Origin: an uncultured Winogradskyella sp. | Lineage (GTDB): Bacteria; Bacteroidota; Bacteroidia; Flavobacteriales; Flavobacteriaceae | Length of the DNA stretch: 64,000 nt | NCBI GenBank assembly: GCA_913055905.1 | Contig: CAJXLB010000005.1 | Coordinates: forward strand, 93,824-157,823 | Direction: 5' to 3' | In this document: in pieces, positions 46,803-55,988 of the stretch | How positions within the stretch are numbered: position 1 is the first letter of the stretch | Layout of the letters: every line of letters begins with the position of its first letter | Position numbers and translations under genes: made by a program | Notes under the pieces: model-generated | What the model saw: only the letters and a program-made list of their open reading frames with translations | The model's database searches: none | Told to the model about the DNA's origin: nothing

Positions 46803-46837
46803 TTATTTAGAACAAATTAAAATAACGTATATATTTG
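46803..46837 (+). promoter_or_regulatory. Promoter and possible iron-responsive site of the haem operon
   Basis: TATATTTG (46830-46837) is a good -7 box 17 bp before the receptor start. An imperfect inverted repeat with TTATTT/AAATAA arms (46803-46825) covers the -33 region, the position expected for a Fur-type repressor. Identity is inference. Confidence 0.4.
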
Positions 46838-46854
46838 CTGCAAATTTATATGGA

Positions 46855-48984
46855 ATGAGTCTAAATAAAAATAATTTAACACTTTATTTTTTGATTTTTT
46901 TTAACGGCTTGGCCTTTGGTCAGGTGCAGCAAGAAAGGAAAAATGACTCTATAGTAGTGGAGCAGTTAGAGCCTGTTCTTATAACGGCGACGCGCACGTT
47001 GAGGCAATTATCTTCTGTCCCTTTGCCTGCACAAGTAATCTCCAAAAAGGATATTGATAGAATAAATGCAGTACGACTTTCAGAAGTACTTAACGAACAG
47101 ACAGGCTTGGTAACGGTGCCAGATTTTGGTGGTGGTGAAGGCATTCAAATGCAGGGCTTGGACAGTCAGTATACTTTAATTCTAATAGACGGTGTTCCTT
47201 TAGTTGGAAGGTCTGCCGGGACACTTGATTTAAGTCGGATAAGTGTAGGGAATATTAAGCAAATAGAAATAGTGAAAGGCGCATCCTCAAGTTTGTTCGG
47301 AAATGAGGCTTTGGGCGGTGTGGTAAATATTATCACGGAAGACCCAAAACCTGGTTTTAAGGGAAATATTCGTTACCGAGGAGGGTCTTTAAATGCTCAC
47401 GATATTGCCACTAATATAAACGTGAAGAATGAAAAGGTTGGCTACACTCTTTTTGTTAACAGAAATAGTAGTGAGGGTTATGATTTATTAGAAGGAGACG
47501 GATTCAACACCGTTGAGCCCTTTGAAAATTACACAATAAATGCCAAGGTAAGTTATCAAGTCTCCAATGACACAAAACTTACTGGCTCTGGACGCTTTTA
47601 TCATCAAAATCAGGACAATGTGGCGTCCCAAGATTTAGCTGGGAAGAGTGAGATTAACGAGTGGAATGCCTTAATAAAAGCAGATCACGAATTTAATGAC
47701 CGTTGGAACAGTTATCTCGAGTTGTATGGAACTCAATTTAAGGCCGAAGAATTTTTAAACGATCCCCTTGGAGATACTTTTAGCCAGAATAATTTTGATC
47801 AACTTTTTTTGCGTCCAGAGGTTAGAACAACGTTTAAGCCTAATAGCGAACATAACCTTATCGCTGGTTTTGGATTAACCCATGAAACCCTCAGACGAAC
47901 GGATTTCTTTGAAACACCAATATTTAATGCACCATACATTTATGTTCAGTATGATGGCAATTTTTTTGAACATTTAAATATTATTCTAGGTGCCAGATAC
48001 GATAGCCATAATGAATATGAGTCACAGTTTAGTCCTAAACTAGCATTGCGCTATGCCCTTACCGAAACTTTGGCTGTAAAAGGGTCGGTAGGATATGGTT
48101 TTAAGGCACCAGATTTCAGGCAACTATATTTTGATTTTTCCAACGCCACAATTGGATATACCGTGCTTGGTTACAATGCTGTTCCCGATCAGTTACAAGA
48201 GTTGGATAATCAAGGTAGGTTAACCGAAAATTCATCTAATAATTTAGACCAGATTATAAGCCAATTTAACGGTGAATTACGTCCAGAGCGGTCCGTTGCA
48301 CTGAATTTGGGTTTCGATTTTAAGCCGTCTTCTTCAATTCAACTCAGCATCAATGTCTTTAGAAACACTATTAGCAATCTCATTGATACACGAGTTATTG
48401 CAAATCAGATAAGTGGCCAAAATGTATTCAGCTATTTTAATATTGATGAGGCTTACACACAGGGTTTGGAATTTAACTCTAGTTTCAACATAAGTGATAA
48501 TCTAAACATTTCAGGAGGGTATCAATTGTTATTTGCAAGAGATAAAACCGCTGAAGACGATTTTAATAATGGAGAGGTTACCAGGCAAATTACAAATAAT
48601 GGCACCGTTGTAGGGTTCACCACCCTAGATTTAGACGACTACTTTGGCCTGTTTAATCGCTCCCGCCACATGGCCAATTTAAAAGTATTCTACAACATTC
48701 CCCAGTGGAATCTCAACACTAATATAAGAGGGGTTTACAGAAGTAAATTTGGTTTGTTTGATACGAATGGCAATGCTTATCTAGACACTTTCGATGAGTT
48801 TGTTGAGGCCAATGTCATTTGGGATTTCGCTATTAACAAAACACTATTCAAGGATTACGAATTGGGCTTTGGGATAGACAATGTATTCAATTTTAGAGAT
48901 GTGCCGTCAGGTCCAGATGACGGTATCTTCATTAGCAATATTCCTGGACGAATTTTTTACGGAACATTAAACATAAATATTTAA
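46855..48984 (+). CDS. TonB-dependent receptor, likely haem uptake (HmuR-like)
   Basis: The 709-residue outer-membrane receptor has a signal peptide, a TonB-box-like VEQLEPVLITATR, a plug domain (residues 45-150) with IQMQGLDSQYTLILIDGVPLVG and GNEALGGVVNIIT, and a 22-strand barrel pattern ending in ILYG-type aromatic strands (IFYGTLNINI). It is followed after 10 bp by an HmuY-like gene, the signature of haem acquisition in Bacteroidota. It would carry haem into the periplasm using TonB energy. Ligand choice rests on context. Confidence 0.88.
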   Translation: MSLNKNNLTLYFLIFFNGLAFGQVQQERKNDSIVVEQLEPVLITATRTLRQLSSVPLPAQVISKKDIDRINAVRLSEVLNEQTGLVTVPDFGGGEGIQMQGLDSQYTLILIDGVPLVGRSAGTLDLSRISVGNIKQIEIVKGASSSLFGNEALGGVVNIITEDPKPGFKGNIRYRGGSLNAHDIATNINVKNEKVGYTLFVNRNSSEGYDLLEGDGFNTVEPFENYTINAKVSYQVSNDTKLTGSGRFYHQNQDNVASQDLAGKSEINEWNALIKADHEFNDRWNSYLELYGTQFKAEEFLNDPLGDTFSQNNFDQLFLRPEVRTTFKPNSEHNLIAGFGLTHETLRRTDFFETPIFNAPYIYVQYDGNFFEHLNIILGARYDSHNEYESQFSPKLALRYALTETLAVKGSVGYGFKAPDFRQLYFDFSNATIGYTVLGYNAVPDQLQELDNQGRLTENSSNNLDQIISQFNGELRPERSVALNLGFDFKPSSSIQLSINVFRNTISNLIDTRVIANQISGQNVFSYFNIDEAYTQGLEFNSSFNISDNLNISGGYQLLFARDKTAEDDFNNGEVTRQITNNGTVVGFTTLDLDDYFGLFNRSRHMANLKVFYNIPQWNLNTNIRGVYRSKFGLFDTNGNAYLDTFDEFVEANVIWDFAINKTLFKDYELGFGIDNVFNFRDVPSGPDDGIFISNIPGRIFYGTLNINI

Positions 48985-48994
48985 ACATTTTCTT

Positions 48995-49633
48995 ATGAGA
49001 ACATTAAAACTTATTACAGTTTTTACACTAATTATTTTATCATTTTTCAATTGCAGTGATGACGATTCCATAACCTTAGAGGCTATAGAATCAGAGCTAG
49101 TTACTAATTTATTCGCCCCAACAGAGCGTGATTTTAGCACCAATCCGCCCACAATTTCAGGAGAGTTTGTAAAATTCGATTTTTCATCCGGTAGTATTAC
49201 TACGAGTGAGACCGATTGGGATATTGCCTTTAGAGGTACCACAATTCTTGTCAATGGAGGTGCAACTACAGGATTGGCTCAAGAACCACAGCGTAATGGT
49301 AATGCCGCAGCCTATTTGGTAAATACCACTTTTGAAAACGTCACAGAAGTTGATGAGTCCTTATTTGTTCAAGACAGTGGTGAAGGCTTGGCAATACCTA
49401 CTGGGTCAGATAACGGATGGTACAATTATAATCCTCCTACCAACACCGTGAGCCCTTTGGGTAACACCATTGTTTTTAGAACAGCAGATGGGCGTTATGC
49501 AAAGGTTCAGATTTTAAGTTTTTATAAAGATGCACCTGCAGAGATTACGCCTCAAATTGCAGCCAATGACTTGGATCACTACACCTTTAATTTTGTTTAT
49601 CAACCTAACGAAGGTGAGGCTTCTTTTAACTAA
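48995..49633 (+). CDS. HmuY-like haem-binding lipoprotein
   Basis: The 212-residue product has a lipoprotein signal (LSFFNC, Cys20). The rest fits the HmuY fold: VKFDFSSGSITTSETDWDIAFRGTTI in the first half and YAKVQILSFYKDAPAE with HYTFNFVYQP at the end. HmuY proteins sit on the cell surface, take haem from hosts or the environment, and pass it to the TonB receptor. Two axial His/Met ligands were not pinned down, and they vary between species. It lies between the receptor and a DoxX-like gene in one operon. Confidence 0.87.
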   Translation: MRTLKLITVFTLIILSFFNCSDDDSITLEAIESELVTNLFAPTERDFSTNPPTISGEFVKFDFSSGSITTSETDWDIAFRGTTILVNGGATTGLAQEPQRNGNAAAYLVNTTFENVTEVDESLFVQDSGEGLAIPTGSDNGWYNYNPPTNTVSPLGNTIVFRTADGRYAKVQILSFYKDAPAEITPQIAANDLDHYTFNFVYQPNEGEASFN

Positions 49634-49640
49634 AATAGAT

Positions 49641-50090
49641 ATGAGACAGAGTTATAATTATATTTTTATTGTTTTAAGGCTCTTTTTAGGAGGCTTTATG
49701 ATTTATGGAGGAATTCAAAAATTTCAAAAACCCATACCAGCGCCTGTAGAGGTCGTAGAAAAAGCCCAAAAATTTACGAGTCCAAATCAGGAAACTACCC
49801 TACAAAAGGTACTTTATATAAATGGTGCTAAGCAAACGGGTTACTTTTGGGAAGTTCTGGGTATTTGCGAATTAGTATTTGGTCTGTTGTTAATATTTCA
49901 AGGCACTGGTTTTGTTGGAGCCTTGTTTTTACTGCCAATTACCCTGCATATATTTTTATTTCATGTGTTTTTAGAGCCAGAGGACCTCCCAGAATTACTT
50001 CAAACAGGTGCTTTGTTTGTGGTTAATATTAGTCTTGTCCTAAGGGAAAAGGAAAAATGGAAACATTTGCTCTGGATAAAACCAGTATAA
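49641..50090 (+). CDS. DoxX-like membrane protein
   Basis: This 149-residue protein has about four hydrophobic segments and a DoxX-type start (RLFLGGFMIYGGIQKFQKP) and middle (GYFWEVLGICELVFGLLLIF). DoxX relatives are small quinone- or redox-linked membrane proteins, some tied to sulfur or haem metabolism. I chose the ATG at 49641; longer in-frame starts would overlap hmuY. It starts 8 bp after the HmuY-like gene and is probably the last gene of the haem operon. Confidence 0.8.
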   Translation: MRQSYNYIFIVLRLFLGGFMIYGGIQKFQKPIPAPVEVVEKAQKFTSPNQETTLQKVLYINGAKQTGYFWEVLGICELVFGLLLIFQGTGFVGALFLLPITLHIFLFHVFLEPEDLPELLQTGALFVVNISLVLREKEKWKHLLWIKPV

Positions 50091-50115
50091 GAACTCGGTG
50101 TTTTCTTATTGTTAA

Positions 50116-50133
50116 CTATGACATATATCATAG
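50116..50133. promoter_or_regulatory. Inverted repeat CTATGA-N6-TCATAG before mdh
   Basis: Six-base perfect arms with a 6-bp spacer lie between the haem operon and mdh. A TATTTTTG box (50153-50160) lies 20 bp downstream and is the probable mdh promoter. The repeat may be an operator or a weak hairpin; no U tract follows. Confidence 0.35.
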
Positions 50134-50196
50134 AAAATTGTAAGCTATGCCTTATTTTTGTAGTCAATTTTAAGTAAAACCAAAAAATTAAAACAC

Positions 50197-51123
50197 ATGA
50201 AAGTAACTGTAGTTGGCGCGGGTGCCGTTGGAGCGAGCTGTGCAGAATATATAGCAATTAAAAATTTTGCTTCCGAAGTTGTCATTTTAGATATTAAAGA
50301 AGGCTATGCTGAAGGAAAAGCCATGGACTTGATGCAATGTGCATCGCTTAACGGCTTTGATACCAAAATTGTGGGAAGTACCAATGATTATTCAAAAACC
50401 GCAGGAAGTGACATTTGTGTAATTACCTCTGGTATTCCACGTAAACCTGGAATGACGCGTGAGGAATTAATAGGAATCAATGCTGGTATCGTTAAAACAG
50501 TTTCCGCTAGTTTGGTTGAGCATTCTCCAAACACGATAATTATCGTTGTAAGTAATCCTATGGATACGATGACGTATTTAGTGCACAAAACTACAGACTT
50601 ACCAAAGCATAAAATAATTGGTATGGGTGGTGCTTTGGATTCTGCAAGGTTTAAATACAGATTAGCTGAAGCTATGGATGCACCAATTAGTGATATTGAC
50701 GGTATGGTCATTGGAGGTCACAGTGATAAAGGCATGGTGCCTTTAACCTCTCATGCGACCAGAAACAGTATTAAAGTTTCAGAATTCATTTCAGAAGAAC
50801 GATTAGATCAAGTCAAGGAAGATACCAAGGTTGGTGGTGCTACATTGACCAAATTGTTAGGTACCTCTGCATGGTATGCTCCTGGTGCTGCTGTATCGGC
50901 CTTAGTTCAAGCTATAGCCTGTGACCAAAAGAAGATGTTCCCTTGTTCCGCTCTTTTAGAAGGTGAATATGGGCTAAGAGATCTTTGTATTGGTGTTCCT
51001 GTTCTTCTAGGACGCAATGGTATTGAGAAAATAGTTGATGTGCCTTTGAGCGATGCCGAAAAAGCCCATTTGGCAGAAAGTGCTGAGGGTGTTAAGAAAA
51101 CCAACGGACTTTTAGAAATATAA
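50197..51123 (+). CDS. mdh: Malate dehydrogenase
   Basis: The 308-residue LDH-like enzyme has a GAGAVGAS nucleotide-binding loop, GIPRKPGMTREEL with the substrate-selecting Arg that marks MDH over LDH, SNPMDTMTYL, and catalytic His in GGHSDKGMVP. It interconverts malate and oxaloacetate with NAD in the TCA cycle. Length and motifs are normal. It stands alone with its own promoter and terminator. Confidence 0.95.
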   Translation: MKVTVVGAGAVGASCAEYIAIKNFASEVVILDIKEGYAEGKAMDLMQCASLNGFDTKIVGSTNDYSKTAGSDICVITSGIPRKPGMTREELIGINAGIVKTVSASLVEHSPNTIIIVVSNPMDTMTYLVHKTTDLPKHKIIGMGGALDSARFKYRLAEAMDAPISDIDGMVIGGHSDKGMVPLTSHATRNSIKVSEFISEERLDQVKEDTKVGGATLTKLLGTSAWYAPGAAVSALVQAIACDQKKMFPCSALLEGEYGLRDLCIGVPVLLGRNGIEKIVDVPLSDAEKAHLAESAEGVKKTNGLLEI

Positions 51124-51141
51124 TTTAAAATGAAATAGCTT

Positions 51142-51180
51142 AAAAACCTTACCGACTCATGGTTGGTAAGGTTTTTGTTT
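51142..51180 (+). terminator. Intrinsic terminator of mdh
   Basis: Twelve-base perfect arms AAAAACCTTACC/GGTAAGGTTTTT (51142-51153, 51165-51176), 11-nt loop, then T-rich DNA. Confidence 0.8.
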
Positions 51181-51207
51181 TTATCTTGTGAACATAAAAT
51201 TTATATA

Positions 51208-51867
51208 ATGAAAAAATTTATCTTATTTAGTTGTGTTGTGGTTTTAAGTTTGGTAACTACAGCACAAGAAAAACTAACAGAAGGTGTTATCACCACAAAG
51301 CAAACTATATCTACAGACAATCCACAGATGCAGGCCCAATTGGATGCTATGGGAGAAATGGTCTCTACGACCTATTTTAAGGGAAGTAATTCTCGTGTGG
51401 AGATGAACAATCCCATGTCTGGACCAATGACCATTATTTCTAGCCAAGACAAAATGAAGTCACTGACTTTAATGGATAACCCAATGATGGGTAAAAAGTA
51501 TAATATTCAGGATGTTGAGGTTACTCCAGAAATGGAAGAAAATATTAAAATCGAAGATGGAACGGCCACCAAAACAGTATTGGGTTATGAGTGCAAGGAA
51601 AAAATTATAACTGTAAATCAAGATGGGTCAGAGATAAAAATGTCCATGTTTATTACAGATGAAATAGTTCCTGTTATGACTCAGCAAACAGCCATGTTAA
51701 GTAAAAAAATACAGGGCTATCCAATGTACATGGTTATGAATATGAACCAACAAGGTATGGCTATGACCGTAACTATGGAAGTTACTAATATTGAAAAGAC
51801 ATCAGTGTCTGATGATAAATTTGATATGACGCCTCCAGAAGGTTACACGGAAATGAAAGGAATGTAA
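51208..51867 (+). CDS. Exported protein, DUF4412-like
   Basis: The 219-residue product has a signal peptide (MKKFILFSCVVVLSLVTTAQ; ATG at 51208, not the earlier in-frame start, which overlaps the mdh terminator). A beta-rich domain follows, very rich in Met (NPMMGKKYNI, MVMNMNQQGMAMTVTME). The layout, with KTVLGYECKEKIIT, resembles DUF4412 proteins. These are envelope proteins of unknown role; the Met-rich strands could bind copper, but this is speculation. It is followed by a tiny membrane protein gene. Confidence 0.65.
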   Translation: MKKFILFSCVVVLSLVTTAQEKLTEGVITTKQTISTDNPQMQAQLDAMGEMVSTTYFKGSNSRVEMNNPMSGPMTIISSQDKMKSLTLMDNPMMGKKYNIQDVEVTPEMEENIKIEDGTATKTVLGYECKEKIITVNQDGSEIKMSMFITDEIVPVMTQQTAMLSKKIQGYPMYMVMNMNQQGMAMTVTMEVTNIEKTSVSDDKFDMTPPEGYTEMKGM

Positions 51868-51903
51868 ATCATTAAGAACTGTAGTTAATGGCATCCTATG
51901 GCT

Positions 51904-52065
51904 ATGAAGAAACTTTTAGTGCTTTTGATCTTTATTGCAATGGGTCAGTTGGTTGCTTTTTTGTTTTCTTTATGGATGGATTTTCCTAACGGTCATGTCA
52001 TTATGCTAATTGGCTCTTTATTCGGATTTATTTTTGGATACAAGGAGGAATCAAAAAAAGCATAA
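51904..52065 (+). CDS. Small two-helix membrane protein
   Basis: This 53-residue ORF (MKKLLVLLIFIAMGQLVAFL...) has two hydrophobic stretches separated by WMDFPNGHV and a charged tail (YKEESKKA). An in-frame ATG at 51898 would add two residues. It lies 36 bp after the DUF4412-like gene and before a strong terminator, in the same direction, which supports real expression. Function is unknown. Confidence 0.6.
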   Translation: MKKLLVLLIFIAMGQLVAFLFSLWMDFPNGHVIMLIGSLFGFIFGYKEESKKA

Positions 52066-52096
52066 ATTCTTAATTCAGTTTACCTAAAATAATAAG

Positions 52097-52123
52097 GAGT
52101 GGCGTTTTCGCTACTCTTTTTTT
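52097..52123 (+). terminator. Intrinsic terminator overlapping a promoter
   Basis: GAGTGGCG and CGCTACTC form an 8-bp stem (one G-U pair) with a TTTT loop and a run of seven T. The T run directly joins the TATATTTG box at 52123-52130 of the next gene. Confidence 0.75.
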
Positions 52124-52130
52124 ATATTTG
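52123..52130 (+). promoter_or_regulatory. -7 box (TATATTTG) immediately before 52137 gene
   Basis: The 8-mer ends 6 bp before the ATG, so the message would begin at or within a base or two of the start codon. Confidence 0.4.
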
Positions 52131-52136
52131 GCCAAA

Positions 52137-52745
52137 ATGCGCATTAAGCTAAACATATCAATTATCATTCTGTTTCTGGCGTTGGTCGCGGTTTATATAA
52201 ACTCTGTAGCCTTACCGAACCAACAAATTGTTATTGAAACAGGTCGTGAAGAGCAACTACCTCAAGAGACCTCAGCAGCATTAGAAAAACTCAAGTCAAT
52301 TCTAATCTCAAATGGTGCACAGCGCATTACCATTACAGAGCTTGATACAGGTGAGTTAAAAATCACATATTTCAGTGCTTTTGGTATCTATGACATGCAA
52401 AAGGCCTTAGCTCTAGAAGATGGGTTAAATTTTGCAATCACAGGAGCAGTATCTGGAACAAAAGGACCAATTAAAGAGTCTGGCAGTGATTACATTTTAA
52501 AAATATCAGAATTAAAGGCTGAGAATAGTTCTCACTGGGACTTTGAGTCAACTGAAATCGTCAACTTAAACATTAAGGCAGATAGATTTACAACGGTAAA
52601 TCATAATGATGATATAGCGTTTTTTACCTCCAACCAGTGCTTTTGGGCCTACCAAAAAGCAAGGAAATGGTCTCTTAAGAAAGGAGACAAACAGCAAAGG
52701 TCGAGGGGTAGCTTACCAGAAGTCAGGGCAGGACCTATGGCCTAG
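52137..52745 (+). CDS. Hypothetical membrane-anchored protein
   Basis: The 202-residue product has an N-terminal hydrophobic helix (about 8-25) and then a soluble alpha/beta region: ALEKLKSILISNGAQRITITELD and ISELKAENSSHWDFESTEIV. The C-terminal 25 residues are highly basic (KARKWSLKKGDKQQRSRGS). The ATG at 52137 was preferred to TTG at 52128. No family was recognised. It is likely periplasmic, and it precedes secDF by about 140 bp on the same strand. Confidence 0.55.
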   Translation: MRIKLNISIIILFLALVAVYINSVALPNQQIVIETGREEQLPQETSAALEKLKSILISNGAQRITITELDTGELKITYFSAFGIYDMQKALALEDGLNFAITGAVSGTKGPIKESGSDYILKISELKAENSSHWDFESTEIVNLNIKADRFTTVNHNDDIAFFTSNQCFWAYQKARKWSLKKGDKQQRSRGSLPEVRAGPMA

Positions 52746-52820
52746 TTCTAATTTTAAAAATCCCACATAGTTAAATATCCAAAAAGGGATTTTCAACACA
52801 ACTTATATTCATAAAATTAA

Positions 52821-52851
52821 TTGTCGGATTTGGTCTTAAAACCTATATTTG
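52821..52851 (+). promoter_or_regulatory. Promoter of secDF
   Basis: TTG (52821-52823) and TATATTTG (52844-52851) are separated by 20 bp, a good Bacteroidota consensus pair. The secDF ATG is 33 bp past the -7 box. Confidence 0.6.
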
Positions 52852-52884
52852 CCCGATTTAAATTCGACTATAAACAACAAAACC

Positions 52885-55800
52885 ATGCAAAATAAAGGAT
52901 TAATAAAACTTTTTGCGTTTTTATTCGGTCTGGTGAGTATTTACCAATTGTCATTCACCTTTAAGGCCAATCAAATAGAAGAGGATGCAAAGCTAGCAGC
53001 TATTGAGCGCATTCCTGAAACGGAAGAAAATTATCAAGATAAAAGAAACGAAGCCGAAATTAGGTACCTCGATTCATTAAAAACCTCTAAGGTAGAAGTG
53101 GATGGTAATCTTGTGCCGATAAAAGTTTACGATTTAGGTGTAGCAGATTATACCTATACCGATGTTCAAAACAATGCCATGAACTTAGGTCTAGACCTTA
53201 AGGGAGGGATTAACGTAATCCTTCAAATTTCGGTAAAGGACATATTAAAAGGACTGGCAAGCAACAGTAAAGATCCAGTCTTTAACAAGGCCTTAGATGA
53301 TGCCGAGGAATTACAAAAGGATGCCCAAGAGTCTTACCTGCAGTCGTTCTTCAGAGCTTGGGATGCCATTAAGGGAGATACAAAATTGGCTTCTCCAGAT
53401 ATATTTGCCAATCGTTCATTGAGCGAAGAGATTAAGTTTGATATGTCTGATGATGAGGTTAAGAGTATTATTGAAACCAAAATCGATGAGTCTATAGTTT
53501 CAGCATTTGAGGTGTTAAGAAAGCGTATCGATAAGTTTGGGGTAACCTCTCCTAATATTCAAAGACTAGGTAATTCAGGTCGAATATTATTGGAATTACC
53601 TGGAGCCAAAGATATTGAGCGTGTAAAGGACCTCGTTACCAAAACAGCCCAATTACAATTTTGGGAAACCTATAAAACTGAAGAGGTGCTACCTTACGTG
53701 TTACAGGTTAACCAGGCTTTAGTAGAGGCTAATGAGGCAAAAGAGAAAGCCAGTGAAGAGGAAGAAGCACAGATAGAGCAAGATACCACATCCAGTGTTA
53801 TCGATGATTTAACAGGACAGATAGAATCGGATTCTACAGACATTGAAAAAATAAACCCATTAGGAATTCAGAGTTATGGTAATGGTGGTCCTGTAGTAGG
53901 TGTGTTCTTGGCAAAAGACCGCGAGAAGGTTATGGCTCAATTAAACGATGCGAAGAATAGATCATTACTTCCTGCAGAGATGCGTTATGTGAAGTTCGTT
54001 TGGGGAATTCAACAAGAAGAATCAGAATATTCAGAATTATACGCAATTAAAGGAAACAGGGATGGCGTACCACAATTAAGCGGTGCGGTTATTACTGATG
54101 CCAGACAGGATTACGACCAATTGAGCAGACCTGCAGTAAGCATGCAAATGAATGCTAAAGGAGCTAAGATTTGGGAAGCCATGACCAAACAGGCTTTCGA
54201 AACACAAGGTTATATTGCTATTGTTTTGGATGATATAGTGTATTCAGCACCAAGTGTATCCAACGGTCCTATTTCTGGTGGAAATTCCCAAATTTCTGGT
54301 GCATTCTCATTAACAGAAGCTATTGACTTGGCTAACGTCTTACGTGCTGGTAAACTACCTGCTTCAGCGGAGATTGTTCAAGCTGAAGAGGTTGGTCCAT
54401 CATTGGGTCAAGAAGCTATTGATAGTGGTATGAAATCCTTTTTAATTGCCCTAGCCTTTGTGGTGCTATGGATGGTATTCTACTATGGCAAAGCTGGAAT
54501 TTTTGCCGATATAGCACTATTGTTAAACATCTTATTGATATTTGGTGTACTAGCGAGTTTAGGAGCTGTGTTGACCTTACCAGGTATTGCAGGTATCGTC
54601 TTAACGATTGGTATTTCTGTTGATGCAAACGTTCTTATTTTTGAGCGCATTAGGGAGGAGTTGGCAAAAGGCAAGCCTCAAAAAGAATCTATTAAGGATG
54701 GATTCGCCAATGCTTTGTCATCTATTTTAGATGCCAACATTACCACGGGATTAACCGCTTTAATCTTATTTGTATTTGGTACGGGACCAATTAAAGGGTT
54801 TGCTACGACTTTAATTATAGGTATACTCACCTCATTGTTTACAGCAATTTTCATCACCAGATTATTGATAGATTGGTGGGCCAATAGAGGAGGTAAGTTG
54901 GATTTTGCAACGGCTATGACCAAAGGACTCTTTAAGAATGTTAATATTAACTTCTTAAGAAAACGAAAAATTGCCTATGTTATTTCTGGAGTTTTGATAA
55001 TCACGAGTTTAGGGTCTTTATTTACAGTTGGTTTAGATCAGGGTATAGACTTCGTTGGAGGTAGAACTTATTTGGTGCGTTTCGCCCAAGAAGTAAGTGT
55101 AGAGGAAGTTAAGAGTGACTTAAATGACGCGTTTGGGAGTGCAGAGGTTAAGACTATTGGTGGTGCTAACCAGTTGAAAATTTCAACCAAGTATCGTGTA
55201 GAGGACAACTCAACAGAAGCAGATGAAGAGGTGCAAGCTAAATTGTTCGAAGCTTTGGTTAAGTATCTTCCTGATGGTATAAGCTACGAAGAGTTTTTAG
55301 ATGGCTCTGGTGATAAAAAAATAGGTAAAATGTTTTCTAGCAAGGTGAGTCCAACGATTGCAGATGATATTAAAAAATCGTCGGTTTGGGCAATTCTAGG
55401 CTCTTTGGTAGTGGTTTTCCTTTATATCCTATTTAGATTCAAAAGATGGCAATTCTCTCTTGGAGCCGTTGCTGCCGTATTCCACGATGTATTAATTGTT
55501 TTGGGAATATTCTCATTGGCATGGCAATTTATGCCATTTAGTATGGAGATTGACCAAGCCTTTATTGCTGCCATATTAACGGTTATTGGTTACTCGCTTA
55601 ACGATACCGTGGTTGTATTCGACAGAATAAGGGAATTTTTAAACGAACATACCTCATGGGAGTTTGGCAAGACCATTAATGCTTCGCTAAACAGTACCTT
55701 AAGTAGAACCTTGAATACGTCTGTAACAACGTTAGTGGTATTATTGGCCATGTTTACTTTTGGTGCAGATTCACTTAGAGGCTTATTGTTTGCGTTGATC

Positions 55801-55926
55801 GTCGGTGTTATTGTAGGGACATATTCTTCTATGTTTATCGCAACACCACTAATGTACGATACAGCTAAAAAAGGAGATGCTGCCGAATCTTTAAAGAAGA
55901 AAGTTAAAGAAGAAGATGAGGAGTAA
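52885..55926 (+). CDS. secDF: Protein translocase subunit SecDF (fused)
   Basis: The 1013-residue protein joins SecD and SecF. SecD has LGLDLKGGINVILQI, a long periplasmic P1 region with low-complexity acidic stretches (KEKASEEEEAQIEQD), and six C-terminal helices. SecF has GIDFVGGRTYLVRF followed by five or six helices and SLNDTVVVFDRIRE. It uses the proton gradient to pull translocating proteins across the inner membrane. ATG at 52885 was chosen over TTG at 52849, which lies in the promoter. A strong terminator follows. The fused form is standard in this phylum. Confidence 0.96.
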   Translation: MQNKGLIKLFAFLFGLVSIYQLSFTFKANQIEEDAKLAAIERIPETEENYQDKRNEAEIRYLDSLKTSKVEVDGNLVPIKVYDLGVADYTYTDVQNNAMNLGLDLKGGINVILQISVKDILKGLASNSKDPVFNKALDDAEELQKDAQESYLQSFFRAWDAIKGDTKLASPDIFANRSLSEEIKFDMSDDEVKSIIETKIDESIVSAFEVLRKRIDKFGVTSPNIQRLGNSGRILLELPGAKDIERVKDLVTKTAQLQFWETYKTEEVLPYVLQVNQALVEANEAKEKASEEEEAQIEQDTTSSVIDDLTGQIESDSTDIEKINPLGIQSYGNGGPVVGVFLAKDREKVMAQLNDAKNRSLLPAEMRYVKFVWGIQQEESEYSELYAIKGNRDGVPQLSGAVITDARQDYDQLSRPAVSMQMNAKGAKIWEAMTKQAFETQGYIAIVLDDIVYSAPSVSNGPISGGNSQISGAFSLTEAIDLANVLRAGKLPASAEIVQAEEVGPSLGQEAIDSGMKSFLIALAFVVLWMVFYYGKAGIFADIALLLNILLIFGVLASLGAVLTLPGIAGIVLTIGISVDANVLIFERIREELAKGKPQKESIKDGFANALSSILDANITTGLTALILFVFGTGPIKGFATTLIIGILTSLFTAIFITRLLIDWWANRGGKLDFATAMTKGLFKNVNINFLRKRKIAYVISGVLIITSLGSLFTVGLDQGIDFVGGRTYLVRFAQEVSVEEVKSDLNDAFGSAEVKTIGGANQLKISTKYRVEDNSTEADEEVQAKLFEALVKYLPDGISYEEFLDGSGDKKIGKMFSSKVSPTIADDIKKSSVWAILGSLVVVFLYILFRFKRWQFSLGAVAAVFHDVLIVLGIFSLAWQFMPFSMEIDQAFIAAILTVIGYSLNDTVVVFDRIREFLNEHTSWEFGKTINASLNSTLSRTLNTSVTTLVVLLAMFTFGADSLRGLLFALIVGVIVGTYSSMFIATPLMYDTAKKGDAAESLKKKVKEEDEE

Positions 55927-55951
55927 GTTTAATCCTCAATAAGTACTAATG

Positions 55952-55987
55952 AAAAAAGCCTTTCCCATAAGAAAGGCTTTTTTTATC
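55952..55987. terminator. Bidirectional terminator after secDF
   Basis: Thirteen-base arms (55952-55964, 55971-55983) with a 6-nt loop and T-rich flank end both secDF and the convergent leftward operon. Confidence 0.8.
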
Positions 55988-55988
55988 G

